From Paenibacillus sp. DCT19 (GTDB lineage: Bacteria > Bacillota > Bacilli > Paenibacillales > Paenibacillaceae): a stretch of DNA of 64,000 nucleotides. The stretch's first letter is position 1. Every line of letters starts with the position of its first letter. A program made the position numbers and the translations under genes. Shown here one piece after another: positions 52,296 to 62,174 of this stretch. The stretch covers positions 3,917,501 through 3,981,500 of the forward strand of contig NZ_CP029639.1 in assembly GCF_003268635.1 (NCBI RefSeq), given 5' to 3'. A model generated the notes under the pieces. The model was not told where the DNA came from and made no database searches. It saw nothing but the letters and a program-made list of their open reading frames with translations.

Positions 52296-52880
52296 GTGAG
52301 CAAACTCATTTTCTTCCTAGGTGGAGCTGGGAGTGGCAAGACAACACTTGCCAAAACGCTGTCTCGTAAATATAAAGCCGCTTTCTTCGATATGGATATT
52401 CTGCTTCGTCCTGCCGCTGAAGCTATCATGACACTGCAAGGGCTCGACCCTTCCGATCGTGACTCACCTGAGTACAAGCGGCTCTGCCGGGATCTCGGGT
52501 ACCGCATCACGATGGATGCTGTGCTGGATAATGTGCAATTGGGTATCGACAGCGTTGTAGTGGGTCCCTTCACGAAGGAAACCGATACACCTGATTGGAT
52601 CGAACAGGAACTTGCCAAGATCGGCCGTTCTCTTCAGGATACCGATGTACGTGTAGCTTATATATATTTGAAGGATGAAGCATTATATCGCGAGCGAATT
52701 ATCGCAAGGCAGTCTCCGTTAGATGATTGGAAACTCGCCAACTGGGATGCCTTTGTAGCCTCCCTCGCGCGGAAACAAGTGGCATGGCCACTTCCCGCTA
52801 AATCCGTGACGTACATTGATAACTCGGCCGATGACCCAGGGATTGCTTTTGCAAAACTCGAAGAACAGATATATGAGTAA
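52296..52880 (+). CDS. P-loop kinase-like ATP-binding protein
   Basis: A 194-residue protein from a GTG start with AAGGAGG nine bases upstream; the frame is open ten codons earlier. The Walker A is FLGGAGSGKTTLAKTL and an FFDMDILL strand follows, as in small-molecule kinases. The LID-like segment is IYLKDEALYRERIIARQSPLDDWKLANWDAF, and the C-terminal part has a YIDNSADDPG strand typical of AAA_33/zeta-like kinases. No partner antitoxin is adjacent. The substrate is unknown. A stand-alone gene. Confidence 0.83.
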   Translation: MSKLIFFLGGAGSGKTTLAKTLSRKYKAAFFDMDILLRPAAEAIMTLQGLDPSDRDSPEYKRLCRDLGYRITMDAVLDNVQLGIDSVVVGPFTKETDTPDWIEQELAKIGRSLQDTDVRVAYIYLKDEALYRERIIARQSPLDDWKLANWDAFVASLARKQVAWPLPAKSVTYIDNSADDPGIAFAKLEEQIYE

Positions 52881-52946
52881 AGCCCTGATATCAAAATAAA
52901 CTACACAATATCTCAGTTCATTGTTTATTCCAATTTTCAACGAATT

Positions 52947-52997
52947 GCAAAAGGCTATGGGTTCTCGAGCATTCCAGCTCGAATTCACCCATAGCCT
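52947..52997 (-). terminator. Terminator of the carbohydrate operon
   Basis: AGGCTATGGGT (52952-52962) and ACCCATAGCCT (52987-52997) form a perfect 11-bp stem, with CGAGC/GCTCG pairing inside. TTTTGC follows on the minus strand. It lies just after the last gene of the sugar locus. Confidence 0.85.
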
Positions 52998-53021
52998 GCT
53001 TGCATAATATACCCAAAAGCC

Positions 53022-53987
53022 TTACCCTAGCTTGCGCTCCGCTTGGCGCTGTGCAATCCGATTCGTAATTAACTCATGACTTGCGTTAATCTCTTCCGGT
53101 GTGCAAGCGGACTTGAGCTCATATACTTTTACCGGTGAATGTTCAATGATATCCAGAAATGAATCAAAGAATGTCATATCGTTACTATGTACATATGGAC
53201 ACCAGTGATCCGACAAACCAACCGTTTCATGGATATGCACACCAACGACGTTATGGATCAATGCGTTAGCTTCACGCACATTATCGTACAGTCCCATACG
53301 ATCCATCATCATACCATGACCAATATCGTACCAGAGTCCAAGCGGTGCACCCTTCATATTGTTGATTAAGGTAGCTGCTTCCTGTAAAGTCGGCATCTGA
53401 TAACAGCGTGATCGTGTCTCAATTCCAAAATTCACTCCATATCCACGTTGCTCAGAAATTTCACATACCTCTTCCAGACTTTCTTGTATTCGTTTCAAAT
53501 AATGAGCACTACCCGCTTCCCGCTTGTCCAACATGTCTCGCCATAAAGCTTGGTACGCCGGAGAGTCTTTCCCCTGTTCATGATAGATTTTTTTGAGCTC
53601 TTCATCCACGTTATATGCAAAAGGAACTTCCCCTGGATGAACCACGACAGCCTGTGCGCCATAACGGTGTGCATACTCAGCTGAACGGAGCAATAATTCA
53701 ATGGCTCGCTTCCGGCGAGGTTCATCATCGAAGCCGAGGAGTACAGAATCCGTGCCATAATCGGGATCAGCCACATGAGGAAACGTATTGTGTACACTGG
53801 AGATACCAATCTCTCCCCGCTCAATCATAGGTTCAATCGTCCGCAGCATATCATTCGTAACATTATAGTTTAACTCGACTTGTCTGAAGCCTATCGACTT
53901 GATCTCCTCAATCATGCTTGAGCCTGTCTCATGACGCTTAATATTCCAGCACGTCGAGAAGGAGTATTCCCGTTTGTCAGTATACAT
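53022..53987 (-). CDS. Sugar phosphate isomerase/epimerase-family (AP endonuclease 2 fold) protein
   Basis: A 321-residue TIM-barrel protein of the xylose-isomerase-like family. Likely metal-site segments are AVVVHPGEVPF, NFGIETRSRCYQMPTLQEA, LWYDIGHGMMMDRMG and VVGVHIHETVGLSDHWCPY. The N-terminal motif SFSTCWNIKRHETGSSMIEEIKSIGFRQVELNYN is typical of carbohydrate-locus members. It is last in the operon after the sugar ABC transporter and the unknown 563-residue protein, suggesting conversion of the imported sugar. GGAGGG precedes the ATG. Substrate unknown. Confidence 0.87.
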   Translation of the reverse strand: MYTDKREYSFSTCWNIKRHETGSSMIEEIKSIGFRQVELNYNVTNDMLRTIEPMIERGEIGISSVHNTFPHVADPDYGTDSVLLGFDDEPRRKRAIELLLRSAEYAHRYGAQAVVVHPGEVPFAYNVDEELKKIYHEQGKDSPAYQALWRDMLDKREAGSAHYLKRIQESLEEVCEISEQRGYGVNFGIETRSRCYQMPTLQEAATLINNMKGAPLGLWYDIGHGMMMDRMGLYDNVREANALIHNVVGVHIHETVGLSDHWCPYVHSNDMTFFDSFLDIIEHSPVKVYELKSACTPEEINASHELITNRIAQRQAERKLG

Positions 53988-54078
53988 GTGTTGCCCTCCA
54001 ATCGATGTGATTTAACCATTCGTACATATTCAACTACATAACGTTCAGCTGAACAGTGATCACCGTTGCAATAGTTAG

Positions 54079-55770
54079 CTATTGAAACTTCAAATCAAAT
54101 TTCATTTTATTGGAAGTAACTCCTGGTACATAACGATAGATGATTTCGGCATAATCTGGATAGATAAGTACCGATGGAGCAGGCGCTTCAGCCGTCACTG
54201 CACACAATAAACTTGGCAAGCTCCATTGGTGATCTTGAATGTTGTCTTTTCCTATGAATGAACCTCTGATCTCAAAATAAATATCAATCTCATCCGCTGT
54301 CTCTAAACTAACCTCAATCATTAAGGAATTTTCCGTCAGATCAGCTTCAAATGTGATTCCCCGGAGATGTGTATTCCAGCTCTCCCCGACCTCACGGCGC
54401 GTTAACCGTAGATCATATCGATGACCCTGATCCGATTGCCAATGGATCGTAGCAGGAAACATCTGTCCATTGGTGTTGCGACTACCCGACATCGCACCAA
54501 TCATTCGCTTCTCACCAATCCACGCTTTTGCAGTGCACAGATTACGATTCGATGTAGGTTCATTGCGTTCACATAATTCAATAAATTGCTTCTGCACAAG
54601 TCGGTTTCCTTGATGTTCCTTCAAAAAAGGAATCACCTCTATCGGTGCATCTACTCCTACTAATGCAATTAAAGGTCCATGCTCCACTTCACAGTTAACA
54701 TCAGCCAAGTGCATATACTCTTCTCCTAATAGGAGATATATGAACATGCCCACCGAGCTGTGTGCTGTCATCTCCATATCATAAGCCCGGGCGAACGGAC
54801 CGGACAGATTTTCCAAATTAGCGTTGTAGAACAGAGCGATATTATTCCATAGCCCAACTTCGACAATACGACCAATTTCAACAAACCGCGCAGCACTTCC
54901 ATACCTTCTCCACATCCGAAGTACTGTGAGATCGACGCCATAATAGGTGGTGGAATTGAACTCAGCGAAGCTCTCATAGACCATGAATTCATTCAACATA
55001 CGTTCAGCCTGCTGATCCGAATGGGCAATCCAATCTGCATCATTGAATCGATGTCCGTAGAAATGCGTGATAAAGATATGCATCAGTTCAATATTCGTAT
55101 TCATCGGAATGACATCCGATTCACGGCGATCCATTGAAGCGGCAACAGCCAGTTTCATTGCATACTCCATTTGCTCTATTAGCTGCTGGGGTAACCTGTG
55201 AGAGAATTCAGAAAGAATGACAGCAAAAGCACAGGCAATAAATTCACGCCAATTGGGATCATAACTTTTCCATACAGGAGGCAAAACCTGATCCATCGCG
55301 GATTGGAACAATCTCTTCACATGTTTTCGCTCTGCGGATTTGTTCAGTATGGATTCATCGCTCCACAGTTCATCCATAAACTCAGCTGACACTTTTTCAA
55401 AAGTACGCTCCAAAAAATAGGCAGTCCCTGGCGCAAACTCTTTCCAGTTGTAGTTACCCCTCGGTGGATCTGTCACATCTGGGCGAGTTCGAAATGTCCC
55501 ATGATATATTTCATCTGGAGCATCATATTGCAGAGCAAGCACACTTCGAATCACATGCTCTGCACGATGCACATCCCCATCGTGGTTCCGAAGAAGGAGC
55601 CCCAAGGCGTAATGGGCACTTCCCCGTGAGTCGAGCTCTCCAGCGTTCTCGTAACTTTGAATGAGTTTGGCATCATCAATATATAGACCACCCATGTAAC
55701 TCATCGATTGATTCACAAGATGTTGCTGCGCTTTGGTCATATGCTCTAACACTTGCTCTGTCATCTTCAA
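54079..55770 (-). CDS. Uncharacterised 563-residue protein in sugar transport locus
   Basis: I do not recognise a family with certainty. Residues 1-400 look mainly alpha-helical with repeated Trp/Tyr/His-rich segments (PRGNYNWKEFAPGTAYFLERTFE, PMNTNIELMHIFITHFYG, FAEFNSTTYYGVDLTVLRMWRRYG, NLSGPFARAYDMEM). Residues 430-563 are beta-rich. That split resembles (alpha/alpha)-toroid glycoside hydrolases or polysaccharide lyases with a C-terminal sandwich. There is no signal peptide, so it would act on imported oligosaccharide. It lies 20 bases after the permease gene and 90 before the isomerase-like gene. The start is TTG, eight bases after GAGGGG. Enzymatic role is inference from context. Confidence 0.8.
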   Translation of the reverse strand: MKMTEQVLEHMTKAQQHLVNQSMSYMGGLYIDDAKLIQSYENAGELDSRGSAHYALGLLLRNHDGDVHRAEHVIRSVLALQYDAPDEIYHGTFRTRPDVTDPPRGNYNWKEFAPGTAYFLERTFEKVSAEFMDELWSDESILNKSAERKHVKRLFQSAMDQVLPPVWKSYDPNWREFIACAFAVILSEFSHRLPQQLIEQMEYAMKLAVAASMDRRESDVIPMNTNIELMHIFITHFYGHRFNDADWIAHSDQQAERMLNEFMVYESFAEFNSTTYYGVDLTVLRMWRRYGSAARFVEIGRIVEVGLWNNIALFYNANLENLSGPFARAYDMEMTAHSSVGMFIYLLLGEEYMHLADVNCEVEHGPLIALVGVDAPIEVIPFLKEHQGNRLVQKQFIELCERNEPTSNRNLCTAKAWIGEKRMIGAMSGSRNTNGQMFPATIHWQSDQGHRYDLRLTRREVGESWNTHLRGITFEADLTENSLMIEVSLETADEIDIYFEIRGSFIGKDNIQDHQWSLPSLLCAVTAEAPAPSVLIYPDYAEIIYRYVPGVTSNKMKFDLKFQ

Positions 55771-55790
55771 TGCGCATCCCCCTCAAGAAT

Positions 55791-56663
55791 TTAGCCTTTT
55801 ACAGCCCCTACCATAACTCCACTAATAAAGTACCGTTGCAGCCAAGGGTAGACGAGCAAAATCGGTAGTGTGGAGAAGATAACGCTGGCTGCTTTCAGAC
55901 TTTCTGGAAGCACTTTAACGGAACCTATGCCTTCGTTCTGCATCAATTCAGTAATTTGGTTTTGCTGAATCATCTGATACATTTTTAATTGCAGTGGAAA
56001 CAGGTCAGGTTTGGTAATATACATCAGCGCATCCTGGAATCCATTCCAGCGTCCTACGGCATAGAACAGACTTAGTGTTGCCATCACCGGCAAGGACAGA
56101 GGTAAAATGATGCGTAACAGCGTGCCAAAATGTGTACTTCCATCGATCTGGGCAGCCTCCTCCAGACTTTCCGGGATGCCTTTGAAGAACGTAATCAAGA
56201 TAATCATATAAAATGGACTAATCAGACCCGGTAGAACCAGTCCCCATGTGCTATCCAGTAAGTGAAGGTTTTTAATCAGAATGTACTCTGGAATAATTCC
56301 GCCACTGAAAAACATGGTAACGACGATGACTAGCATGAACCACTTACGTCCTTTTAGACTGCTCTTAGCAAGCGGGTATGCTGCTGCAATCGTCATAACC
56401 ATACTGAGCACCGTGGTCAATACCGTTAACCATATCGTGTATAGGAGAGAACGAATCATCGACGTATCGGCAAACACTTTCGTGTAAGCCTCAAAGGATA
56501 ACTCTTTTGGGAAAAATGAAACCTCCCCCGAACCGATCGCCCGGTTCGAACTAAGTGAGATGGCAATAATGTGAATGAATGGCGCAAGACACAGTACCAT
56601 CGCAATGATAATAAGAATAACGTTCACCGTGTTAAAAATCCGATTGGCTGTGTTCTCAGACAT
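55791..56663 (-). CDS. Carbohydrate ABC transporter permease, LplC/YtcP type
   Basis: A 290-residue permease with six hydrophobic segments and the MalG-type EAA loop FFKGIPESLEEAAQIDGSTHFGTLLRIILPLSLPVMAT. The C-terminal end YFISGVMVGAVKG is diagnostic of the LplC/YtcP group that pairs with LplB. The ATG at 56663 is preferred, with AAGGGG eight bases upstream. It is 77 bases from the preceding permease gene. No ATPase gene is present, as usual for these systems, which share MsmX-type ATPases. Confidence 0.93.
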   Translation of the reverse strand: MSENTANRIFNTVNVILIIIAMVLCLAPFIHIIAISLSSNRAIGSGEVSFFPKELSFEAYTKVFADTSMIRSLLYTIWLTVLTTVLSMVMTIAAAYPLAKSSLKGRKWFMLVIVVTMFFSGGIIPEYILIKNLHLLDSTWGLVLPGLISPFYMIILITFFKGIPESLEEAAQIDGSTHFGTLLRIILPLSLPVMATLSLFYAVGRWNGFQDALMYITKPDLFPLQLKMYQMIQQNQITELMQNEGIGSVKVLPESLKAASVIFSTLPILLVYPWLQRYFISGVMVGAVKG

Positions 56664-56739
56664 GCCTGCCACCCCTTACTCTTCAGCTATAAGAAAATGA
56701 AATTTCACACTCAATTCAATAAATTGAATTGCTCATTCG

Positions 56740-57641
56740 TTACATAATGCTCTCATCCGTCAGTTTCTTCGATGCATAGTTAGCTCCCAGAATGAAGACA
56801 AGTCCGACAATCGCTTGGAACAAACCTACCGCAGTCGCTAGAGTCACTTGACCGGACTGAAGTCCAATACGATATACAAATGTACTGAGTACATCCGAAT
56901 ATTCCCGTACAGCGACATTACCAATAATGAATGGACGATCAAAACCGATAGAGATCATGTTACCAACATTGATAATGAGCAGGGTCACAATGGTTGTTTT
57001 GATACCAGGCAGTGAGATATGCCAGATTCGGCGTATACGACTCGCACCGTCCACTTCCGCTGCTTCAAACAGTTCCCGATTAATTCCCGTTAAGGACGCT
57101 AAATACAGAATGGTTCCCCAGCCTGCACTCTGCCACACCCCAACCGCCAGGTACGTGATGAGCCAGTAGTTTTTGTCACTCAAGAACGGTAGCGGATCCA
57201 ATCCAAAGCTCATTAACACGTTGTTAATGAAACCTGACTGTGTACCGAATACTTGAAGTACGATCCCCCAATAATAACCCAGGAGATAAAGTGCGGGATG
57301 TACAGCAACGTTTGAGCCATCTTTTTGAACCAAGCCTTCTTTAATTCGAAAAGCAGAATCGCCAATATTAATGGTGCCGGGAAAGACACAATGAGATCTA
57401 AAAAGTTCAGCATGATGGTATTACGGAGAGCATCGTAGAAATCCTGGTTCTGGAACACTTCTCGAAATGCATCTAAACCAATCCACTCACTGCCAGCAAT
57501 ACCTTGAAAGAAGTTAAAATCTTTAAAAGCGATCTGCACTCCGTACATCGGCCCGTATTTAAAAACAATAAAGTAAATCATGGGCAACAGGAGCAAGGCA
57601 TACAATTGCCAGTTTCTACGGAGATACGTACCGTTCTTCAT
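56740..57641 (-). pseudogene. Carbohydrate ABC transporter permease, LplB type, one frameshift
   Basis: About 300 residues if repaired. The N-terminal half has NWQLYALLLLPMIYFIVFKYGPMYGVQIAFKDF and FSWVII-type segments to PHFISWVIIGG. The C-terminal half resumes at IVLQVFGTQSGFINN and carries the EAA loop LFEAAEVDGASRIRRIWHISLPGIKTTI and the typical ending ASKKLTDESIM. The frame breaks at the G-run 57265-57269. One extra G (IIGG to IV) joins the halves exactly. The gene is otherwise intact within an intact operon, so an assembly or sequencing error is likely. Partner of the next permease gene. Confidence 0.9.
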
Positions 57642-57690
57642 CAACTCTTCCCCCCATGTCAGACATGTTCCGGAAAGTCAGCATCTTGTG

Positions 57691-57749
57691 GGATTACTGC
57701 TCTCCGGATCCTGTCTCTGTCATTCTTCATCTAGATGGAGCAGTAATCT
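57691..57749 (-). promoter_or_regulatory. Hairpin between binding protein and permease genes
   Basis: AGATTACTGCTCC (minus strand) pairs with GGAGAGCAGTAATC, with a two-base bulge. There is no T-run. Such intercistronic hairpins often protect the 3' end of the binding-protein mRNA so that it is made in excess over the permeases. Confidence 0.5.
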
Positions 57750-57756
57750 GCTCGAA

Positions 57757-59358
57757 TTATTTCATCTCGTTGTAGGCTGCTGTACGCTCATCCAGAATAG
57801 CCTGACCACCACTTGCCATATAATCCTTCATCATATTGTCATACGTCGCTTCGAAATCGGCCGGCTTAGCAATGGTTGTTTTTACAATAAACTCTTGGAA
57901 CTTATCTCTTAGTCCATTACCATACTTTGCTTCGGCTTCAATAGGTTTAGGGAAACGCACAGGCTGAATCGTATCTGTATTCGAGATCGCCACTGACTTA
58001 CGCATATCATCACGATACTTCGATTCCACCTGAACAACGTAAGCTTCTTCATTTTTCTTGTCATCTCCGACATACTTTCCGTTAACGATAATGGCAATAT
58101 CACCTGAATTGTAGATACGACCGGAGATTTCTGGTGAAGCGTCGTCTTTGATCAATGGTACACCGTCTACGAGCTCATAGTTTTCATTTTCAACACCAAA
58201 TTGCAGATCAAACAGATTGTTGCCTGAAGCCATCCAATCCAGATACTTCATCGCATTTTCTGCATTTTGGCTTGATTTTGGAATCATGACATACATTGCA
58301 TTGGGCGCGTATGCCGGTTTAGCAAATTTACCTTCTGAGTTTTGGAATGCATCGATTGGGGTCATTACAGCATCGGACTGATTGGTTTGCAGGTTCTTGT
58401 AAGTACCAGAGATATAAATTTCCCCTGCATCTTCAGAGTAAAAACCAACTTTCCCGTTCGATACATCTTCCCACAGTTTCTTCTTGTCTTTGTCGAGTCC
58501 GAAGTCTTTACTCATTAATCCTTCGTTATAAAGTGTATTCATATATTGCAGACCTTCTTTGAAACCCGGTAACAAGGTTGGATAATCATTAGAACCAAGT
58601 TGTTGCGTTAGCGTATACTTCTGCTCTTCGGACAATGGTTCAATGAAAGACCAGAGTAACGGCTCATATTGCGCAGAGGCAATCGACATCCCGAATGGAA
58701 TCAGACTTGATCCCATATTGCCTGGATCTTTTTCTTTAAATGCCTTCAACGTTGCATGCAATTCTTCTGCCGTTTGTGGAGCAGGCAAACCCAATTTGTC
58801 TAACCAGTCCTGACGGACATATGAAGCATATTTACCTAATACTAGACGTTTGCCTGGAACGGCGAACTGCTGACCATCGTATTGACCATAAGCCAGCGTT
58901 TCATCCCCGAGAAGCTTTTTCAGATTCGTGCCATTCTTGTCAATTAGATCAGTAAGCTCGGTTAATCCACCTTGTTGAGCGTAGCGATTAAATGTCCCGG
59001 AATCGTACGTGAATACAATATCAGGAACTTCTGAACCACTCGCCATGAGAACATTAAGCTTCTGTACTTCTTCAGAGCGAGGAACCGGAACGAATTGAAC
59101 ATCAATATTGTTCGGATCGCCAAACTTCTCTTGAATGAAACGGGTTAGATAACTATCTGAGATTGTGTAACCCGCAGGTGTGTTACCCCGGTCAAATATT
59201 TCTACTTTTAACGTTGATTTATCCCCCGTGCCTGTTCCACCTGTTGATGATGCAGATTCACTTCCTGACGAACACGCGGATAATAATAGAGAGAATGCTG
59301 TGACTACTGCAAGAACCGAACTTGATTTTCTACCCCAACGTTTTTGAAATAACTTCAT
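57757..59358 (-). CDS. Extracellular sugar-binding lipoprotein (LplA type)
   Basis: A 533-residue family 1 solute-binding lipoprotein. The signal peptide ends at lipobox LLSAC (about residue 30 from the preferred ATG), followed by an S/G/T linker. Large LplA-group features are VEIFDRGNTPAGYTISDSYLTRFIQEKFG, RLVLGKYASYVRQDWLDKLGLP and AMKYLDWMASGNNLFDLQFG. It is the first gene of the transport operon after the AraC-type regulator. A catabolite-responsive-element candidate lies about 145 bases upstream. The ligand is probably an oligosaccharide, identity unknown. AAAGG favours the ATG at 59358 over the one at 59379. Confidence 0.93.
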   Translation of the reverse strand: MKLFQKRWGRKSSSVLAVVTAFSLLLSACSSGSESASSTGGTGTGDKSTLKVEIFDRGNTPAGYTISDSYLTRFIQEKFGDPNNIDVQFVPVPRSEEVQKLNVLMASGSEVPDIVFTYDSGTFNRYAQQGGLTELTDLIDKNGTNLKKLLGDETLAYGQYDGQQFAVPGKRLVLGKYASYVRQDWLDKLGLPAPQTAEELHATLKAFKEKDPGNMGSSLIPFGMSIASAQYEPLLWSFIEPLSEEQKYTLTQQLGSNDYPTLLPGFKEGLQYMNTLYNEGLMSKDFGLDKDKKKLWEDVSNGKVGFYSEDAGEIYISGTYKNLQTNQSDAVMTPIDAFQNSEGKFAKPAYAPNAMYVMIPKSSQNAENAMKYLDWMASGNNLFDLQFGVENENYELVDGVPLIKDDASPEISGRIYNSGDIAIIVNGKYVGDDKKNEEAYVVQVESKYRDDMRKSVAISNTDTIQPVRFPKPIEAEAKYGNGLRDKFQEFIVKTTIAKPADFEATYDNMMKDYMASGGQAILDERTAAYNEMK

Positions 59359-59503
59359 CTGACCTTTCCCCTTTCGCACACACTCTGATTAGATTCACAG
59401 GATTAGCATGCCAGCTTCGACGTTCACTCCCGTTTTGTTGCACCTGTGAATGTCACTAATTATTACATCTAAACTATGAAAAGCACAATAAACTATTTTC
59501 AAA

Positions 59504-59521
59504 TGTAAGCAAACGCTTCCA
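59504..59521. promoter_or_regulatory. Candidate catabolite-responsive element (cre)
   Basis: TGTAAGCAAACGCTTCCA (reverse TGGAAGCGTTTGCTTACA) matches the core of the CcpA consensus, with AGCGTTTGCT central. It lies in the 457-base gap upstream of the sugar-binding lipoprotein gene. The rest of that gap is AT-rich without a gene. Confidence 0.6.
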
Positions 59522-59697
59522 AAATGTTCATTTACGTTGAAAATAAACTGAAATCCTGTGTTTATACAATTTTCTAGAGTTTATTGTAATATATATGTTA
59601 GTTTATAATACAATTTAATGATACATAAATGTTAGATATATACCTGATATTTTCTACCTTCGTCATATTCGGTTTAGAACAATTGCATTTATCTAGA

Positions 59698-59726
59698 CAA
59701 AAAAAGACCACCTATGACCGTGGTCT
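59698..59726 (-). terminator. Terminator of the AraC-type membrane regulator
   Basis: GACCAC (59706-59711) and GTGGTC (59720-59725) form the stem. Seven T follow on the minus strand. Confidence 0.8.
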
Positions 59727-59837
59727 CCGTTCTTAAAATATGCTTTGCCAGTAATTCTTACTGCATTGTAATTTAACCTCTGTAATTGTTCTTGTATATG
59801 ATCTCGTAAATGAATTGGCAACATAGGTTGAGAGGCC

Positions 59838-62084
59838 TTAGCCTTCATGTTTGCCATTCTGCTTGCGGTAATCTCCAGGCGTAACCCCTGTAATACGTTT
59901 GAAAACTCTCCCGAATGAGATGGCATTTGCGTATCCCACTTGCTGAGCAATGTCCTGAATGGTTGCATCAGACGCAGTTAACAGTCGACATGCCTTTTCA
60001 ACTCTCAACTTCATTAGAAAATCAACAAATTTCATATCAAATTCTTCTTTGAACAGATAACTTGCATACTTACCGGAAATTTGAAAACGATCACTAAGAT
60101 GTTTAAGCGACAGATCAGGATCATCAAAATGTTCTTCAATATAGGTTCGAAGCTCGTTGATCATCGCTCGATGGCTTTTCGTCTCATGCACAGACACATA
60201 GTTACGATAAAGCTCTTTCAGCCAACCTAGTAAAACTTCTCGGATATGAACTAACGTATCAGCCTGTTGAATATCACTACGCAGCGTATTTAGGACTTCC
60301 TCATTAAACTGCCCCTGTAATCGTTCAGACCAATCGCCAAATTCACGGGATAACATCTGAATCAGAGCTTGAATCATCATACGAATCTCATTATCTTTGG
60401 TTTGATCTTCACTAAAGGCAATAAACATTTCGTCTAATTTTGCCCGCCAACCATCACCGGTTAATCTGAATTCCCGAACAATGTCGGCCTGCATTTGCAA
60501 ATACTTGTAGGATTGCAGTTCCGCACGATCTGGCAATTGCTCACTTAACACGATTGCATCCTTCCCTAAAGTAAGTCGATGTTGCAAACCAGCATCCGCG
60601 CTCGCATAAGATTGCGTAATCTGCGACCATCCCGCAACAGTACGCCCAATTCCAAAGGTGAATCGAATGCGAAAGTGTTCCGCAATCCACATATGCAGCT
60701 GTTTCGCCAGCTCCATCAACATCTCACGGTCTAACCCTTCACTTTCATCCGAGGTAATGACCACAACGAGTCTACGATTGCCAAACCATTCTGCCCACGC
60801 ACCTAAATTGGACTCGTTGTGAACCAACTCCTCCACGACATTCATAATCGCGAGCTTCAATATGCTCTGATTCGACGACAGATCCTCGCTATTCATTTCG
60901 GCAATCAATACGGCAGCGCTCGCTGGTTCCATGAATCGTTCATCAAGTGGCCCCAGATGACGTAACCTCTGGCGAAATGAATCCATTCGCTCGCCTTCCA
61001 TCAGATCAACGAGAAGTTGCCTGCGATGTATGAGCAGATTTTCATGATGCTGTTTCTCATAATCCACCGTCTGAGCTATAAGATGTTCCAATGCCCGATC
61101 AATCAGAGCCAATTCATCCTTGACCGAAGGCGCCGCCTCATCTTCTTCTGCGCGTGGTTGCAATGCCTGAATACGATTCATCATCAATTGAATAGGTTTA
61201 TAGTTACGACGAGTAATGTAGATGATCCCAGCGACAGAGCCAACTATGGTGAACACACCGATGCCAATCCACACATAAGAGATTAAGGATACCCAAGCAT
61301 ACAATTGCCCAGATTGAATACCACTCTCAAAGACCAAGCCAAGATTGTCAGATGAAACTCGATTCAAAACGTCACCGACAGAGCCATCTGTTGAATGAGT
61401 CTTATAGATGATGCGCTCACTAGGATCTTTTAACTGAATAAAAGATAATTTATCATTCGTCATGGTTTCAATCTGACGCTCTACGGCATACATTTTCACT
61501 GAAATAACGAGTAAACCTTCACCACCCCAAGGCAGAGGTAACCACTTATTCATGCTAATGACCTGGGTTGGCGTATCAAACGAACGTTCTTTATAATCTC
61601 GGGGCAGATTCCAGCTTAGATTTTGGCGGCTGTTCAACGATTGCTCGATATATGCACGATCTTCGAAGTCCTCCACACGAACCAAACCTCTTGCGGTCAA
61701 AATCTGAGAATCAGATGTGCGATATAGATAAATGGATTGAATCATATCCTGCTGATCCATCATTTTGGCTAGTCCACTTGCGGCGTCGTAAATATATTGA
61801 GTTGATAGTTGCCCTTGTCCAGCTTCCAGAAAACGACTATACATTTTATTCGAGCCGATATCCTCAAGTAAACGAAGTTCAATATCCCCAAGTTGACGTT
61901 CCAATGTATCCACAATATAGCGGGTTGAGATCAGATCGGCTTTTTTGGTTTCGTTGCGCGAGAGCTCATTAACGATCAGGAAGGAGAGAAAAATTAAGAC
62001 GGAGATGGTCAGCAAAAAAATAGGAAAATACGAATATAACCATTTAGAATACCAGTTCCGCTTCAGATGTATTTTCAAACGCAT
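59838..62084 (-). CDS. Membrane-bound AraC-family regulator (YesN/YtdP-like)
   Basis: A regulator of about 748 residues. There are two transmembrane segments (about 20-40 and 275-297) flanking an extracytoplasmic sensor with Cache-like character. A HAMP-like stretch, a long central region with a GGDEF-relic-like part (FTFGIGRTVAGWSQITQSYASADAGLQHR), and a C-terminal pair of AraC helix-turn-helices (LSLKHLSDRFQISGKYASYLFKEE; IQDIAQQVGYANAISFGRVFKRITGVTPGDYRK) follow. This type activates the adjacent LplABC sugar transporter operon in Paenibacillus. The start is uncertain among ATG 62102, ATG 62084 and TTG 62078, because AAGGAG lies just before the latter two. Confidence 0.92.
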   Translation of the reverse strand: MRLKIHLKRNWYSKWLYSYFPIFLLTISVLIFLSFLIVNELSRNETKKADLISTRYIVDTLERQLGDIELRLLEDIGSNKMYSRFLEAGQGQLSTQYIYDAASGLAKMMDQQDMIQSIYLYRTSDSQILTARGLVRVEDFEDRAYIEQSLNSRQNLSWNLPRDYKERSFDTPTQVISMNKWLPLPWGGEGLLVISVKMYAVERQIETMTNDKLSFIQLKDPSERIIYKTHSTDGSVGDVLNRVSSDNLGLVFESGIQSGQLYAWVSLISYVWIGIGVFTIVGSVAGIIYITRRNYKPIQLMMNRIQALQPRAEEDEAAPSVKDELALIDRALEHLIAQTVDYEKQHHENLLIHRRQLLVDLMEGERMDSFRQRLRHLGPLDERFMEPASAAVLIAEMNSEDLSSNQSILKLAIMNVVEELVHNESNLGAWAEWFGNRRLVVVITSDESEGLDREMLMELAKQLHMWIAEHFRIRFTFGIGRTVAGWSQITQSYASADAGLQHRLTLGKDAIVLSEQLPDRAELQSYKYLQMQADIVREFRLTGDGWRAKLDEMFIAFSEDQTKDNEIRMMIQALIQMLSREFGDWSERLQGQFNEEVLNTLRSDIQQADTLVHIREVLLGWLKELYRNYVSVHETKSHRAMINELRTYIEEHFDDPDLSLKHLSDRFQISGKYASYLFKEEFDMKFVDFLMKLRVEKACRLLTASDATIQDIAQQVGYANAISFGRVFKRITGVTPGDYRKQNGKHEG

Positions 62085-62174
62085 CCTCTCCTTCCACTTC
62101 ATGCTCTAAATACAAAAGTAGATCGTGCTTCTAACCGTTGGTTTTGCTCCATTGTTGGGCTCTCTTCCTCTACA

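Noticed and set aside
52296..52880. Zeta-type toxin kinase
   Set aside because: The P-loop kinase fold is similar, but no epsilon-like antitoxin precedes it and the context is that of a lone housekeeping kinase.
59693..59968. 91-codon minus-strand frame at the end of the AraC-type regulator gene
   Set aside because: It overlaps the terminal helix-turn-helix coding region in another frame and spans the terminator.
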